A DNA stretch of 64,000 bases from Alphaproteobacteria bacterium (GTDB lineage: Bacteria; Pseudomonadota; Alphaproteobacteria; Micropepsales; Micropepsaceae). Where the stretch lies: contig JANXXU010000031.1 in the NCBI GenBank assembly GCA_025350465.1, forward strand, positions 62,001 to 126,000. Direction: 5' to 3'. Of the stretch, positions 17,882 to 26,646 are shown piece by piece (position 1 is the first letter of the stretch; each line of letters begins with the position of its first letter). The notes under the pieces were generated by a model. The model saw only the letters and a program-made list of their open reading frames with translations. It ran no database searches and was not told where the DNA came from. A program made the position numbers and the translations under genes.

Positions 17882-18816
17882 AAACCTTCGCTGTAATCAA
17901 CCCGCATTCGAGCGGCGGCCGCACCGGCCGGGCCGCGAAGAGCATCGCGCAAAAACTCGCGGAGGTGTCGGGCCCTCTGACCGTCGCCATGACCACCGGG
18001 CCGATGGATGCGGCCACGATCACGCGCCACGCGCTGCGCGACGGGTTTGGGCGCGTCATCGCGGTCGGCGGCGACGGCACAATCAACGAAGTCGTCAACG
18101 GCTTTTTCCAAAACGGGATATCGATCAATCCCGAAGCGGAATTGGCGCTATTGACGAACGGCACAGGCGGCGACTTCCGCCGAACGTTCGGCATCGGCCA
18201 GACGTTGGATGAATCGCTCGAGCGGATCGCCAACGGTCGCACGCGGCAGATCGACGTCGGACGGCTGACGTTCGTTTCACCCGAGGGCAAGACCGGCGAG
18301 CGCTATTTTGCCAATATCGCGAGCTTCGGGATGAGCGGCGACGTCGTCCGGCGCGTCGACAAGGCCAAGGTCATCAAGCGCGTGTTCGGGCGCTTCGCGT
18401 TTACGTGGGGCAGCTTGCGAAGCTTGCTCGGTTATAAAGCGCGGCCAATCCGGCTGAAGATCGACAACGCCTTCGATGAGGTCGTCACGATCTCAACTTG
18501 CGCGGTCGCCAACGGCCAATATTTCGGGGGCGGCATGCGGGTCGCGCCGGACGCCTCGCCCGACGACGGCATGTTCGACGTTATTGTGATCGGCGACGCG
18601 CCGAAGCGCGAAGTGGCGGCGACGCTCAATCAAATCTATACCGGCGAACATATTCACAGCCCGCACGTCAAAGTATTTCGCGCGCGGAGCGTCATTGCAA
18701 CGCCGGTCGAAGCAACGGAAGGCGCGCCCGTGTTCATCGAAGCCGATGGGGAATCACCTGGACATCTGCCAGCTGTGTTCGAAGTCATTCCCAAGTCTCT
18801 CAAATTTCGCTGCTGA
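17878..18816 (+). CDS. Diacylglycerol/lipid kinase family protein
   Basis: A 312-residue kinase of the DAGK-catalytic family (YegS/DgkB-like). It opens KTFAVINPHSSGGRTGR, has the glycine-rich nucleotide motif AVGGDGTINEVVNGFF, and NGTGGDFRRTFG, all family hallmarks. The C-terminal beta-sandwich includes NGQYFGGGMRVAPDASPDDG. The ATG at 17878 overlaps the glpD stop; longer open reading inside glpD is rejected. In the family the substrate is diacylglycerol, or sometimes a sphingoid base or phosphatidylglycerol. Between glpD and an AGPS-like gene, an alkyl- or acylglycerol substrate is a reasonable inference. Confidence 0.87.
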   Translation: MKTFAVINPHSSGGRTGRAAKSIAQKLAEVSGPLTVAMTTGPMDAATITRHALRDGFGRVIAVGGDGTINEVVNGFFQNGISINPEAELALLTNGTGGDFRRTFGIGQTLDESLERIANGRTRQIDVGRLTFVSPEGKTGERYFANIASFGMSGDVVRRVDKAKVIKRVFGRFAFTWGSLRSLLGYKARPIRLKIDNAFDEVVTISTCAVANGQYFGGGMRVAPDASPDDGMFDVIVIGDAPKREVAATLNQIYTGEHIHSPHVKVFRARSVIATPVEATEGAPVFIEADGESPGHLPAVFEVIPKSLKFRC

Positions 18817-18822
18817 GAACCG

Positions 18823-20493
18823 ATGCCGATCGATCGCAAAGACACACGCTGGAATGGGTGGGGCTGGAGCCGCGCCCACAATCCGCTCGAGGGGCGCGAC
18901 GCGGCGTGGCCGTGGATGGCGGCGGCCCTCGGCGTCGGCGACCTGCCACGTACACCGGCGAAACCGCTTGAGCAGATTACGTTGCCGGAGAGTCGGCTCG
19001 ACGCGAGTTTGCGCGGCGCGCTGGCGACGGCGATCGGCGCCGACAAAGTTCGCGACACGGTCTTCGAGCGCGCAGCTCACGCGCGCGGTAAGAGCTTTCA
19101 CGATCTCCTGCATCTGCGGTCGGGCCGGATCGAGGCGGCGCCGGACGCCGTCGTCTATCCAAGCTCGCGAGACGACGTAGTCCGTGTGTTGCAATGGGCA
19201 AGCGCGCATGGCGTCGCGATCGTTCCGTTCGGCGGCGGATCGAGCGTGGTCGGCGGCGTAACGGCGGCGCGCGGAAAGCAGCGCGCTTGCGTGGCGCTCG
19301 ACCTGACGGAAATGCGCAAGATGATGGCGGTCGACCCCGTCTCGATGACCGCAACCGCCGAGGCCGGCATCTACGGCAGCGATCTCGAAGCCGCGTTGAA
19401 CGCGCAAGGCTTTACGCTCGGACATTTTCCGCAGTCCTATGAGTTCTCGACGCTCGGCGGTTGGATCGCCGCGCGCGGGGCCGGGCAACAATCCAATCGT
19501 TACGGCAAAGCGGAGGAATGGTTCGCGGGCGGCGAAATCGCGACGCCGAAGGGGCTCTGGCAGATCAAGGCCATGCCTGCGTCTGCGGCGGGTCCCGATT
19601 TGCGCGCCATCGTCGCGGGCTCGGAAGGCGCGTTTGGCGTGATCACGAGCGCGACGGTTCGCATTCACCGGCTGGCGCGCACGCGCGATTATCGCGCCTA
19701 TCTGTTCGCCGACTTCTTCAAGGGCGCGGAAGCCATCCGGGAAATCGTGCAGTTGGAAATCCCGGTTGCAAGTCTGCGTTTGTCGGACCCCGACGAAACG
19801 TATTTCTTTCAGGCGTTCGGAAAAGCCGGGCAAGAGCCGACACTGAAAGATCGAATTCAGCGCAATTACCTGTCGGCGCGAGGTTTGGGCCAGCGGCCTT
19901 GCGCACTGATCTTCGGCGTCGAGGGGCCCACATCGGCGGTCGCGGTCGCCAGCGTGCACGCGCGACATATCTTAGGAGCCCACGGCGCTGTCCCGGCCGG
20001 CCGCGGACCCGCCGAGCGGTGGTCAGCTGGACGCTTCCATGGACCTTACTCGCGCGACCCGCTGATGGATCGCGGCCTTGGTGTCGATACGCTCGAGACG
20101 GCGACGACTTGGTCGAACCTGAAGCGACTCTATGATGCCGTGCGCGAGGCGCTGGAGCGCGCGATGCGCGAGACGGCGTCCTCCAAAGGCGCACACGGGA
20201 TCGTGCTCGGCCATGTCAGCCATTCCTACCACGACGGCGCGAGCCTCTATTTCACTTACATCTATCCGCGCGACCTGCCGCGCGAGATCGAGCAGTGGCA
20301 GGCAATCAAGAAAGCCGCGAGCGACGCGATAATCGCCAGCGGCGGCACGATCAGCCATCACCACGGCGTGGGCGAAGATCACCTGCCGTGGCTGGAAGCG
20401 GAAAAAGGCGCAATCGGGATCAACGTATTGAAGGCGATCAAGCGTGAGCTTGACCCGGCCGGCGTGCTGAACCCGGGGAAGTTGATTCCTTAG
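18823..20493 (+). CDS. Alkyldihydroxyacetonephosphate synthase-like FAD-binding oxidase
   Basis: A 556-residue FAD enzyme of the FAD-binding-4/C families, most like AGPS, which swaps the acyl chain of acyl-DHAP for a fatty alcohol to make ether lipids. The N-terminal RWNGWGW motif is typical of AGPS. The FAD domain shows VPFGGGSSVVGGV and GSEGAFGVITSATVRI. VASLRLSD carries an arginine matching the AGPS active-site Arg, HVSHSYHDGASLYF precedes the catalytic Tyr region, and the histidine run is H512-H514 (ISHHHGVGEDH). It lies 6 bp after the lipid kinase. Other FAD oxidases (D-lactate or glycolate type) share the fold, so the reaction is likely but unproven. Confidence 0.82.
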   Translation: MPIDRKDTRWNGWGWSRAHNPLEGRDAAWPWMAAALGVGDLPRTPAKPLEQITLPESRLDASLRGALATAIGADKVRDTVFERAAHARGKSFHDLLHLRSGRIEAAPDAVVYPSSRDDVVRVLQWASAHGVAIVPFGGGSSVVGGVTAARGKQRACVALDLTEMRKMMAVDPVSMTATAEAGIYGSDLEAALNAQGFTLGHFPQSYEFSTLGGWIAARGAGQQSNRYGKAEEWFAGGEIATPKGLWQIKAMPASAAGPDLRAIVAGSEGAFGVITSATVRIHRLARTRDYRAYLFADFFKGAEAIREIVQLEIPVASLRLSDPDETYFFQAFGKAGQEPTLKDRIQRNYLSARGLGQRPCALIFGVEGPTSAVAVASVHARHILGAHGAVPAGRGPAERWSAGRFHGPYSRDPLMDRGLGVDTLETATTWSNLKRLYDAVREALERAMRETASSKGAHGIVLGHVSHSYHDGASLYFTYIYPRDLPREIEQWQAIKKAASDAIIASGGTISHHHGVGEDHLPWLEAEKGAIGINVLKAIKRELDPAGVLNPGKLIP

Positions 20494-20520
20494 AGCGGGT
20501 CGCGTAACGGGCGCAAGTCA

Positions 20521-20701
20521 CTCACCCCTCTCCCTTCCACCTTTGGAAGGGAGAGGGGCCGGGGGTGAGGGATGGCCGCAGGCGGTGTACCGATGAAACC
20601 GAATTGGCGCAGCGGTTTATATAAGATGTCTATGTTTGATCTGCGCAGCGCCCATCCCTCACCCCGACCCTCTCCCTTCCCGAAGTGAGAAGGGAGAGGG
20701 A
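20521..20701. repeat. Double-hairpin palindromic repeat, copy 1
   Basis: Hairpin CCCTCTCCCTTCC/GGAAGGGAGAGGG (20526-20558) is followed by GGGGGTGAGGGATGG, about 70 nt of unique sequence, the complementary CCATCCCTCACCCC, and a second CCCTCTCCCTTCCC/GAAGGGAGAGGG hairpin. The whole can fold as one long-range stem with two end hairpins. Related copies are at 32094-32248 and 43701-43882. The rest of the 319-bp gap (20494-20812) holds only a half copy of the TGTCATGGTC palindrome at 20772-20782. Confidence 0.85.
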
Positions 20702-20812
20702 GGAATTGAGTGCGCGTCCGTTTAGTCGGAAATTCACCGCGTCTGGCAAGGCGGTGCCGCGACCCCGGGGACGGACCATGACGGTTGAGGGAGTGACTAC
20801 GAGCGGCTCTTA

Positions 20813-21751
20813 CTAACCGAACGCCTTGCGTAGCGCGGCGCTGGCGTCGGTGATGGCTTGGCGTGCTTGCGGCAAGACGCCCGACATGCCGAAGAAGCCG
20901 TGGATCATCGATGGATAGTCAACATAGACAGCGGCGACGCCGGCGCGGTTGAGCTTGTCGGCATAGGCCTTGCCTTCGTCGCGAAGCGGGTCGAAGCCGG
21001 CGGTGACAACGTAAGCGCGCGGCAAGCCGGAAAGGTCGGCAGCCGCGAGCGGCGAAACGCGCGGGTCGTTGGGATCAGTCCCCGGCGTCGTGTACTGATC
21101 GAAGAACCAATCCATCGTCTTCTTCTCTAGAAAATAACCCTCGGCGAAGCTCTTCATCGACTCCGTGTTGGCGTGCAATTGCGTGACCGGGTAGATCAGC
21201 AGCTGGAAGACAATATGGGGGCCGCCCTTTTGCTTCGCGGTCTGGCAGACGACTGCGGCGAGATTGCCGCCGGCCGAGTCGCCGCCGACGGCAATCCGGT
21301 TCGGGTCGACGCCGAGCGAGGCGGCATTCGTCTCGACCCATTTGACGGCGGCGTAACTGTCGTCGGCCGCCGCCGGAAATTTGTGTTCAGGCGCCAATCG
21401 ATAATCGACGGCGATGACCTTGGCCCCCGTCTCGTTGGCGAGCGCGCGGCACAGCGGGTCATGGGTCTCCAGATCGCCGATGACAAAACCTCCGCCGTGG
21501 AAGTAGACGAGGACCGGTAGAGCGGTGCCGCCACTCGCCACCGGCGTATAGATTCGAATTTGAATCGGCGTCGCCGGACCGGGGATCGATACATTTTCGG
21601 TCTTGCCGATCGAAATCCCCTGAGACTCCATCGTGTTCGCAATCATGCGATACATTTCGCGACCCTGGGCCGGCGATACCTCCCATAATTTCGGCATGGG
21701 ACTGGCGGCCATTTCGTCGAGTAGGCCTTTGACGATCGCGTCGAGCGACAT
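20813..21751 (-). CDS. HSL-family alpha/beta hydrolase (esterase/lipase)
   Basis: A 312-residue esterase of the hormone-sensitive-lipase (bacterial family IV) type. The HGGG motif is in VYFHGGGFVIGDLETHDPLC, the nucleophile elbow is GDSAGGN, the acidic residue lies near TAGFDPLRDEGKAYAD and the histidine in SMIHGFFGMSG. It is cytoplasmic (no signal peptide) and typically hydrolyses short-chain acyl esters. It is the downstream neighbour of the MOSC gene on the same strand with an 80-bp gap. Active-site residues are all present. Confidence 0.9.
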   Translation of the reverse strand: MSLDAIVKGLLDEMAASPMPKLWEVSPAQGREMYRMIANTMESQGISIGKTENVSIPGPATPIQIRIYTPVASGGTALPVLVYFHGGGFVIGDLETHDPLCRALANETGAKVIAVDYRLAPEHKFPAAADDSYAAVKWVETNAASLGVDPNRIAVGGDSAGGNLAAVVCQTAKQKGGPHIVFQLLIYPVTQLHANTESMKSFAEGYFLEKKTMDWFFDQYTTPGTDPNDPRVSPLAAADLSGLPRAYVVTAGFDPLRDEGKAYADKLNRAGVAAVYVDYPSMIHGFFGMSGVLPQARQAITDASAALRKAFG

Positions 21752-21831
21752 TTTGAAATCCTCAAGGGTCGAGTCTTAGGCAGATGATCGCAGGCCAAGG
21801 CACAATTGCGCAAGCACCGGCTCTCGCTCAG

Positions 21832-22269
21832 TCAGACTACTTCAACTCTATCACCAAGTGCGATCGTTCCGTCCTGCAAGACTCGGCAGGCGACGCCGGC
21901 GCGCCAATCAGGTTGCAGTGCAACGCGCAAACCTTCCGCCAGAATATCCATCAGCCGGCATGGCGGGTTCTCTTCGGTGATTTCAAGCAGCGCGGAACCG
22001 ACCTTGAGTTGCGCTCCAACGCGTTTGAAGTCGGCTAGGCCCTCAACCAGAAGGTTGCCGCGCCGTGTGACCCAGGGCAACTCGCGACCGAGTGCCTGGC
22101 ACGCGGCGGTCCAATCCTCTCGGAAGATGAGCGTGACCTGACGATCTTGGACGGTGCCACGACAGTCGCCAACGATACCGGCCTGGGTCGTGACGTTGGC
22201 GCGATCCAAAGTTTCCATCGGCGCGCGCGGCTTGTCGCGTCTGGCGATACCGATCAGTCTTGCGCTCAT
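21832..22269 (-). CDS. MOSC-domain protein
   Basis: A 145-residue protein consistent with a MOSC (molybdenum cofactor sulfurase C-terminal) domain: ARRDKPRAPMETLDRANVT, GIVGDCRGTVQDRQVTLI, GRELPWVTRRGNLLVEGL and a late cysteine in ENPPCRLMD, the likely sulfur-carrying or cofactor residue. Standalone MOSC proteins bind molybdenum cofactor or detoxify N-hydroxylated compounds. Its ATG overlaps the stop of the upstream feruloyl-CoA synthase-like gene by 4 bp, so the two are translationally coupled; the reason for that pairing is unclear. Confidence 0.78.
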   Translation of the reverse strand: MSARLIGIARRDKPRAPMETLDRANVTTQAGIVGDCRGTVQDRQVTLIFREDWTAACQALGRELPWVTRRGNLLVEGLADFKRVGAQLKVGSALLEITEENPPCRLMDILAEGLRVALQPDWRAGVACRVLQDGTIALGDRVEVV

Positions 22270-24140
22270 ACAACAATCACGTCTGGCGGCGCGACTTTCT
22301 CGTAGAGCGCGCTCACGAGCTTGGTGCGCCGGTCGAGCGTCGCGCGCTGATTGACGTAGCCCTTGTCCGTGATCTCATGGCCGTCGATCGATGGCGGTTC
22401 CGTCATCAGCATAAGTCGACCGACCCGGCCCGATGAACCTCCCGCACCCTTGTTGTGTTTCGCCAGGCGCTCGCGCACGAATTCAACGACGCCGGACGAG
22501 CGCACCAGCTCGTCCGGCGTTTTGAGTTCCGGGTCGGCGCAGATTTCGCGCGCAACGCCCAGATTGGGCCAGGCGAGAACGGAGATGTATTCCTTGTCCA
22601 AGCCCGCGATCACACAATCCTGGATCAGCGGCGACACTGCCGCCACGATGTCTGCGCGCAACGTGCCGACGGAGACCCAAGTGCCGGAGGATAGTTTGAA
22701 ATCCTCGGTCACCCGGCCGTCGAAGATGAGGCCCTTGGCGGGCTCCATCGGATCGACGAATTTGGCGGCATCGCCGAGTTTGTAGAAGCCTTCTTCGTCG
22801 AAGGCTGCTTCGGTCAGATCGGGGCGGTTCAGATAGCCGGGCGTCACCGTCGGCCCTTTGACGCGCACTTCAAGCTTCTGGCCGTTCGGCACGAGCTTCA
22901 GCGTGATCCCCGGCAACGGCAGACCGATCAGCCCTACCCGCTCGGTGATCCAATGCACGACGGTGATGCCCTGTGTCTCTGTCGCGCCGTACATCGTGGT
23001 CAGCGGCATGCGATTGCCCGTCGATTTGATCGCGAGCGCCTGCATGCGCTCATAAAGGTCATCAGACAACGTGGCGCCGCCGTAGCCCATGTAACGCAGC
23101 TTGGCGAAGAACTTGTCGCGCAGCGCGTCGTCGCGCTCCATCGCATCGGCGAGCATCGTGAAAGCAATCGGTGCTGAGCCGAAGACGAGCGGCGAAATCT
23201 CGCGCAGGTTTCGGATCGTTTCGTCGAACATGCCGGGTAACGGCTTGCCGTTGTCGAGATAGACCGTGCCGCCGGCGTTCAGGTTGTTGTTGAAGCCGAT
23301 ATTGCCGGCGGAGATATGATTCCAGGGCATCCATTCGAGACTTTGCGGTATTTCGGTCGGGTCTTGCGGTTCGGCGCGCAGGGCTTCTTGACCGGCCACC
23401 ACCGCGCACATCATGCGATGGGTTTGGACCACACCCTTCGGCATGCCGGTCGAGCCGGAGGTGAAGAGATATTTGGCGTCCGTGTCGTGGTCGATTGTGT
23501 CCATCGATGCGCGGACGGCAGGTCCGGCGTTCGTCTGCAGCAAGCTCTCGTAGCTGGTCGAGGCGACATCGGGCGCAGAGACGATCGTTACGACCTCGAC
23601 TTCGCCGAGATCAAGCGCCTTCAACGCCTTGGCGTAAAGCGGTCCGTTGTCGACGAAGACCATCTTGGGCTTCGCCAGCTGAACCACATGGCGAAGCTTG
23701 CCGTGGTCTTGGCTGAAGAGCGAATAGGCAACCGATACCGGCGCCACGGGAACGCGCGCCTTCATTGCGCCCAGCATCATCACGGCGTGTTCGAGCGAAT
23801 TGCCCGATAGGATCAAGAGCGGCGTGTCGGGACCAAGCTTGCGATCGAGAAGCGCCTGCGCGACAGCGTTCGCCTGGGCGTTCGCCTCACCGTAGGTGAT
23901 AAAGCGCCAAGGGCCTTGCGGCGTGCGCTGGGCGAGCAGATTGCGCGTCGGGTGTTGGTTCGCGCGCTCCTCGAGCAGATGCGCGATCGAACGGTGCATT
24001 GTGCCGAGGTCGTAAAGCGAGCGGATGATGTAGGACCCGTCGGTGCGCCGCTGCGAGTAGATCTTCGGCGGCAGCATCGGCAGCGGCTTGAAGGGCGGCA
24101 GGTTTTTGGCGGCCGACGCAGCAGCTGGTTGGGCACTCAT
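22266..24140 (-). CDS. Feruloyl-CoA synthase-like AMP-forming ligase
   Basis: A 624-residue ANL-superfamily acyl-CoA ligase. The P-loop is YLFTSGSTGMPKGVVQTHRMM, then WMPWNHISAGN, YGATETQGITVVHW and FKLSSGTWVSVGTLR near the hinge, a set of motifs seen in feruloyl-CoA synthases. These activate hydroxycinnamates for side-chain removal. The ATG at 24140, preceded by GAGGAACACCCG, gives a sensible N-terminus (MSAQPAAASAAKNLPPFKP); open reading to 24260 is rejected. A hydroxycinnamoyl-CoA hydratase-lyase is not adjacent. The MOSC gene overlaps downstream and a MocR gene lies 73 bp upstream on the same strand. Confidence 0.8.
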   Translation of the reverse strand: MSAQPAAASAAKNLPPFKPLPMLPPKIYSQRRTDGSYIIRSLYDLGTMHRSIAHLLEERANQHPTRNLLAQRTPQGPWRFITYGEANAQANAVAQALLDRKLGPDTPLLILSGNSLEHAVMMLGAMKARVPVAPVSVAYSLFSQDHGKLRHVVQLAKPKMVFVDNGPLYAKALKALDLGEVEVVTIVSAPDVASTSYESLLQTNAGPAVRASMDTIDHDTDAKYLFTSGSTGMPKGVVQTHRMMCAVVAGQEALRAEPQDPTEIPQSLEWMPWNHISAGNIGFNNNLNAGGTVYLDNGKPLPGMFDETIRNLREISPLVFGSAPIAFTMLADAMERDDALRDKFFAKLRYMGYGGATLSDDLYERMQALAIKSTGNRMPLTTMYGATETQGITVVHWITERVGLIGLPLPGITLKLVPNGQKLEVRVKGPTVTPGYLNRPDLTEAAFDEEGFYKLGDAAKFVDPMEPAKGLIFDGRVTEDFKLSSGTWVSVGTLRADIVAAVSPLIQDCVIAGLDKEYISVLAWPNLGVAREICADPELKTPDELVRSSGVVEFVRERLAKHNKGAGGSSGRVGRLMLMTEPPSIDGHEITDKGYVNQRATLDRRTKLVSALYEKVAPPDVIVV

Positions 24141-24213
24141 CGGGTGTTCCTCGGTTCTTGAATGGCGTTTCGAGGCATATTGCACAACCGGGCCGCAATT
24201 GTCGCGCCGGTCT

Positions 24214-25590
24214 CTAGACCACACCGCGCCCAGAAACTCCGGGCGCGTCAGAGAGCGCACTCTCCACCACCCTCAATCCTCGCTCGAGTGCGGCCAGGTC
24301 GGCAGGTGCGCCGATGCAGAGGCGCAGGCCCGCCATCTCGCGGGCGTCGACAATGGGGGCGGATGGCGGTGTCACAGAAACGCCTTCACGCAACGCGCGG
24401 CCGGCGACACGTTCCGCAGTGAGTTCGCTCATCGGCAGCCAAACGTGGGGTGCTCCGGAGACGTGTGGACCTTCGATCGCTTTGCCCAAGATTTGCCCGG
24501 TCAGTTTGGCGCGTGTAACGATCTCGCGCCTGACCGAGGTAGCGATTTCATCGGCGGTTCCGTCCTCAATCCACTGCGTCGCGATGAGCGCGCCGAAACC
24601 TGCCGGCGCATAAGAGTAGGCGCGCACTGTTCTGATGACGCGTTCCAAACGATCTTCATCGGGCACGAGCAGATAGCCACAACGCAGACCAGGCGCGATT
24701 ATCTTCGAGAGGGACGCAGTGTAGAAGGTGCGTTCCGGCACGAGCGTCGCGATAGGGGGCGGCAAGCCGTCGCCTTGGGCGAACGGCGCGTAGACGTCAT
24801 CCTCCACCAACGTGAGATTTCGCTCGCGCGCGATCTTAGCGATTTCGCCGCGCCGCTTGGCACCCATCACTCGGCCGGTCGGATTCTGCAGCGTGGGAAT
24901 CGTGTAGAGGATTTTGGCGCCGCCTGCCGCCGCGCGATCGAGCGCGTCCGGCAGAAGACCTTGGTCGTCCATCTTGAGACCGAGGAGATGCAAGCCCAGT
25001 TGTTCCGCCAATGCCTTCACGCCGAAAAACGTAGCGGCCTCGGTCATCACCGTGTCGCCCGGCCGGCAGAGTGAGGAGAACGCCAGCGCCAGCGCGTGCT
25101 GACCGCCTTCGCAGACGAGCAGACGTTTCCAATCGACATCCACGATGCCCGCCGATCGCGCCAACCACCCTGCCCCGGCGCGGCGATGCGCCGTCACGCC
25201 TGCGGGTGGTGGGTAAGAAAGATGCTCAGCAAGGTCCGCCCGGCGGCGCAACGCGATTAGCGCATCGCCGAGGCGAGCAGCGGCCGCATTATGCGGTGAA
25301 ATATTGCGGCTGAAATCGACGGTTCGATTGCCTTCGGCGGATTTCGCTTCTCCCGATGGTGCAACGAAACTGCCCCGGCCAACCGTCGCGGTCAGTAAGC
25401 CGCGGCGCCGCGCTTCGGCGTAGACTTTGGTGACGGTCCCGACGCCGATCTTCAGTCGATAGGCGAGATCGCGTTGCGGGGGCAATTTATCGCCCGGCGG
25501 CAGCGCGCCGTTGATGACGTCCCGTTCGAGCCCTTCGATCAGTTGCTCGTAGATCGGTTTCGCGCCTTTGCGCAGCGCCGGATGCCACAT
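24214..25590 (-). CDS. MocR-type regulator (GntR winged helix fused to PLP aminotransferase fold)
   Basis: A 458-residue regulator. The N-terminal GntR winged helix is clear: PIYEQLIEGLERDVINGALPPG, KLPPQRDLAYRLKIGVGTVTK and YAEARRRGLLTATVGRGSFV. The C-terminal type-I aminotransferase domain has the PLP-binding lysine in TASLSKIIAPGLRCGYL and the TIPTLQNPTGR loop. MocR proteins sense amines or PLP and control neighbouring genes. The ATG at 25590 was chosen over an in-frame ATG at 25626 because it begins at the winged helix. It is divergent from phzF- and lysE-like genes with a palindrome between, so those are its likely targets. Confidence 0.9.
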   Translation of the reverse strand: MWHPALRKGAKPIYEQLIEGLERDVINGALPPGDKLPPQRDLAYRLKIGVGTVTKVYAEARRRGLLTATVGRGSFVAPSGEAKSAEGNRTVDFSRNISPHNAAAARLGDALIALRRRADLAEHLSYPPPAGVTAHRRAGAGWLARSAGIVDVDWKRLLVCEGGQHALALAFSSLCRPGDTVMTEAATFFGVKALAEQLGLHLLGLKMDDQGLLPDALDRAAAGGAKILYTIPTLQNPTGRVMGAKRRGEIAKIARERNLTLVEDDVYAPFAQGDGLPPPIATLVPERTFYTASLSKIIAPGLRCGYLLVPDEDRLERVIRTVRAYSYAPAGFGALIATQWIEDGTADEIATSVRREIVTRAKLTGQILGKAIEGPHVSGAPHVWLPMSELTAERVAGRALREGVSVTPPSAPIVDAREMAGLRLCIGAPADLAALERGLRVVESALSDAPGVSGRGVV

Positions 25591-25603
25591 CGGAGGCCCT
25601 TCT

Positions 25604-25621
25604 ATTGTCCTATGGGACAAT
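25604..25621. promoter_or_regulatory. 18-bp palindrome, likely MocR operator
   Basis: ATTGTCC-TATG-GGACAAT is a perfect inverted repeat with 7-bp arms in the 101-bp gap between the divergent MocR and PhzF genes, 14 bp upstream of the MocR start. Further ACAAT boxes follow at about 25637 and 25650 in an AT-rich stretch unlike the surrounding DNA, a good place for divergent promoters. The role as the regulator's own site is inferred from position. Confidence 0.6.
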
Positions 25622-25691
25622 ATCATAATTGACTCACAATTGTATCGCAACAATATGGGAGCAAGCGCGGATCTGAAATAGGGGCCAAGCG

Positions 25692-26600
25692 ATGAGGCAG
25701 ATTGCATACGAGACCGTCGACGTCTTCACCGAGCAGCGATTTGGCGGCAATCCATTGGCGGTGATCCCGGATGCGCGCGGCCTGGAGAGCACCGACATGC
25801 AGCGCATCGCCCGCGAGTTCAACTATTCCGAGACGACGTTCGTCGAGCCGCCCGCAGATCCGTCCAACACCGCCAAGGTGCGCATCTTCACACCCGCCTC
25901 CGAACTCCCGTTTGCCGGTCACCCGAATGTCGGTACGGCGTTCGTGCTCGGCCGCGCACGTTCGGTGTTCGGCAACGAAATCGGCGACATGTTGCGCTTT
26001 GAAGAAGGCGTCGGCTTGGTACCAGTCGAACTCGTTCGGCGCGACGGGCAAGTCGCCGGCGCCAGCTTCCGTGCGCCGCGGGATTTGGAAGTTGGCGACG
26101 AGATCGACCCGGTGATCGTCGCAGCCTGCGCCTCGCTCCGCGCCGACGAAATCATCACAGATCGGCACAAGCCAGTGATCGCGTCGGTGGGCCTGCCCTT
26201 CATCATCGCGCAAGTACGATCGGTCGAGAGCCTCGCAAATGCTGCGCCCGAGACGGCAGGATTCGTGGCTGCGCGACAGCGCTACGGCGGGTCTAACGAG
26301 CGGTTCTCCCTGTTTTTGTATGTGCGGATCTCCGAGACCCGCGTCAGAGCGAGAATGTTCGCGCCGCTGAGCAAGGTCTTGGAAGACCCGGCGACGGGAA
26401 GCGCGTCAGCCGCGCTCGGTGGATTGCTCTCTTCGCTCGATAAGGGTGGCAGTGACACGCTCCAAATCACAATCGAACAGGGAATCGAAATGGGCCGGCC
26501 GAGTCTCATCGTGGTGCGCGCGGAAAAGCGGCACGGCAAGCGGAGCATCATCGTCAGCGGCACCTGCGTTCCGGTGATGCGGGGAACGCTGACGCTTTGA
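25692..26600 (+). CDS. PhzF-family isomerase/epimerase
   Basis: A 302-residue PhzF-like protein of two similar halves. It begins YETVDVFTEQRFGGNPLAV, has the catalytic glutamate region FNYSETTFVEPP (E47) and RIFTPASELPFAGHPNVGTA, and the second-half motif LEDPATGSASAALGG. The family includes phenazine enzymes and many uncharacterised amino-acid-related isomerases; no other phenazine gene is here, so phenazine synthesis is unlikely. It is divergent from the MocR regulator and 46 bp ahead of a LysE exporter, which suggests an amino-acid-derived substrate. Confidence 0.87.
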   Translation: MRQIAYETVDVFTEQRFGGNPLAVIPDARGLESTDMQRIAREFNYSETTFVEPPADPSNTAKVRIFTPASELPFAGHPNVGTAFVLGRARSVFGNEIGDMLRFEEGVGLVPVELVRRDGQVAGASFRAPRDLEVGDEIDPVIVAACASLRADEIITDRHKPVIASVGLPFIIAQVRSVESLANAAPETAGFVAARQRYGGSNERFSLFLYVRISETRVRARMFAPLSKVLEDPATGSASAALGGLLSSLDKGGSDTLQITIEQGIEMGRPSLIVVRAEKRHGKRSIIVSGTCVPVMRGTLTL

Positions 26601-26646
26601 TCGTCATCGGTCGGAAGTCGAGGGTCGACAATATGAGCCACGTTCC

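Noticed and set aside
20521-20701. CRISPR array or repeat-spacer structure
   Set aside because: The hairpins are inverted, not direct, occur in pairs only, and no cas gene is in the window.
25692-26600. Phenazine biosynthesis
   Set aside because: Only a PhzF-like gene is present; none of the other phenazine genes is seen, and PhzF homologues are common outside that pathway.
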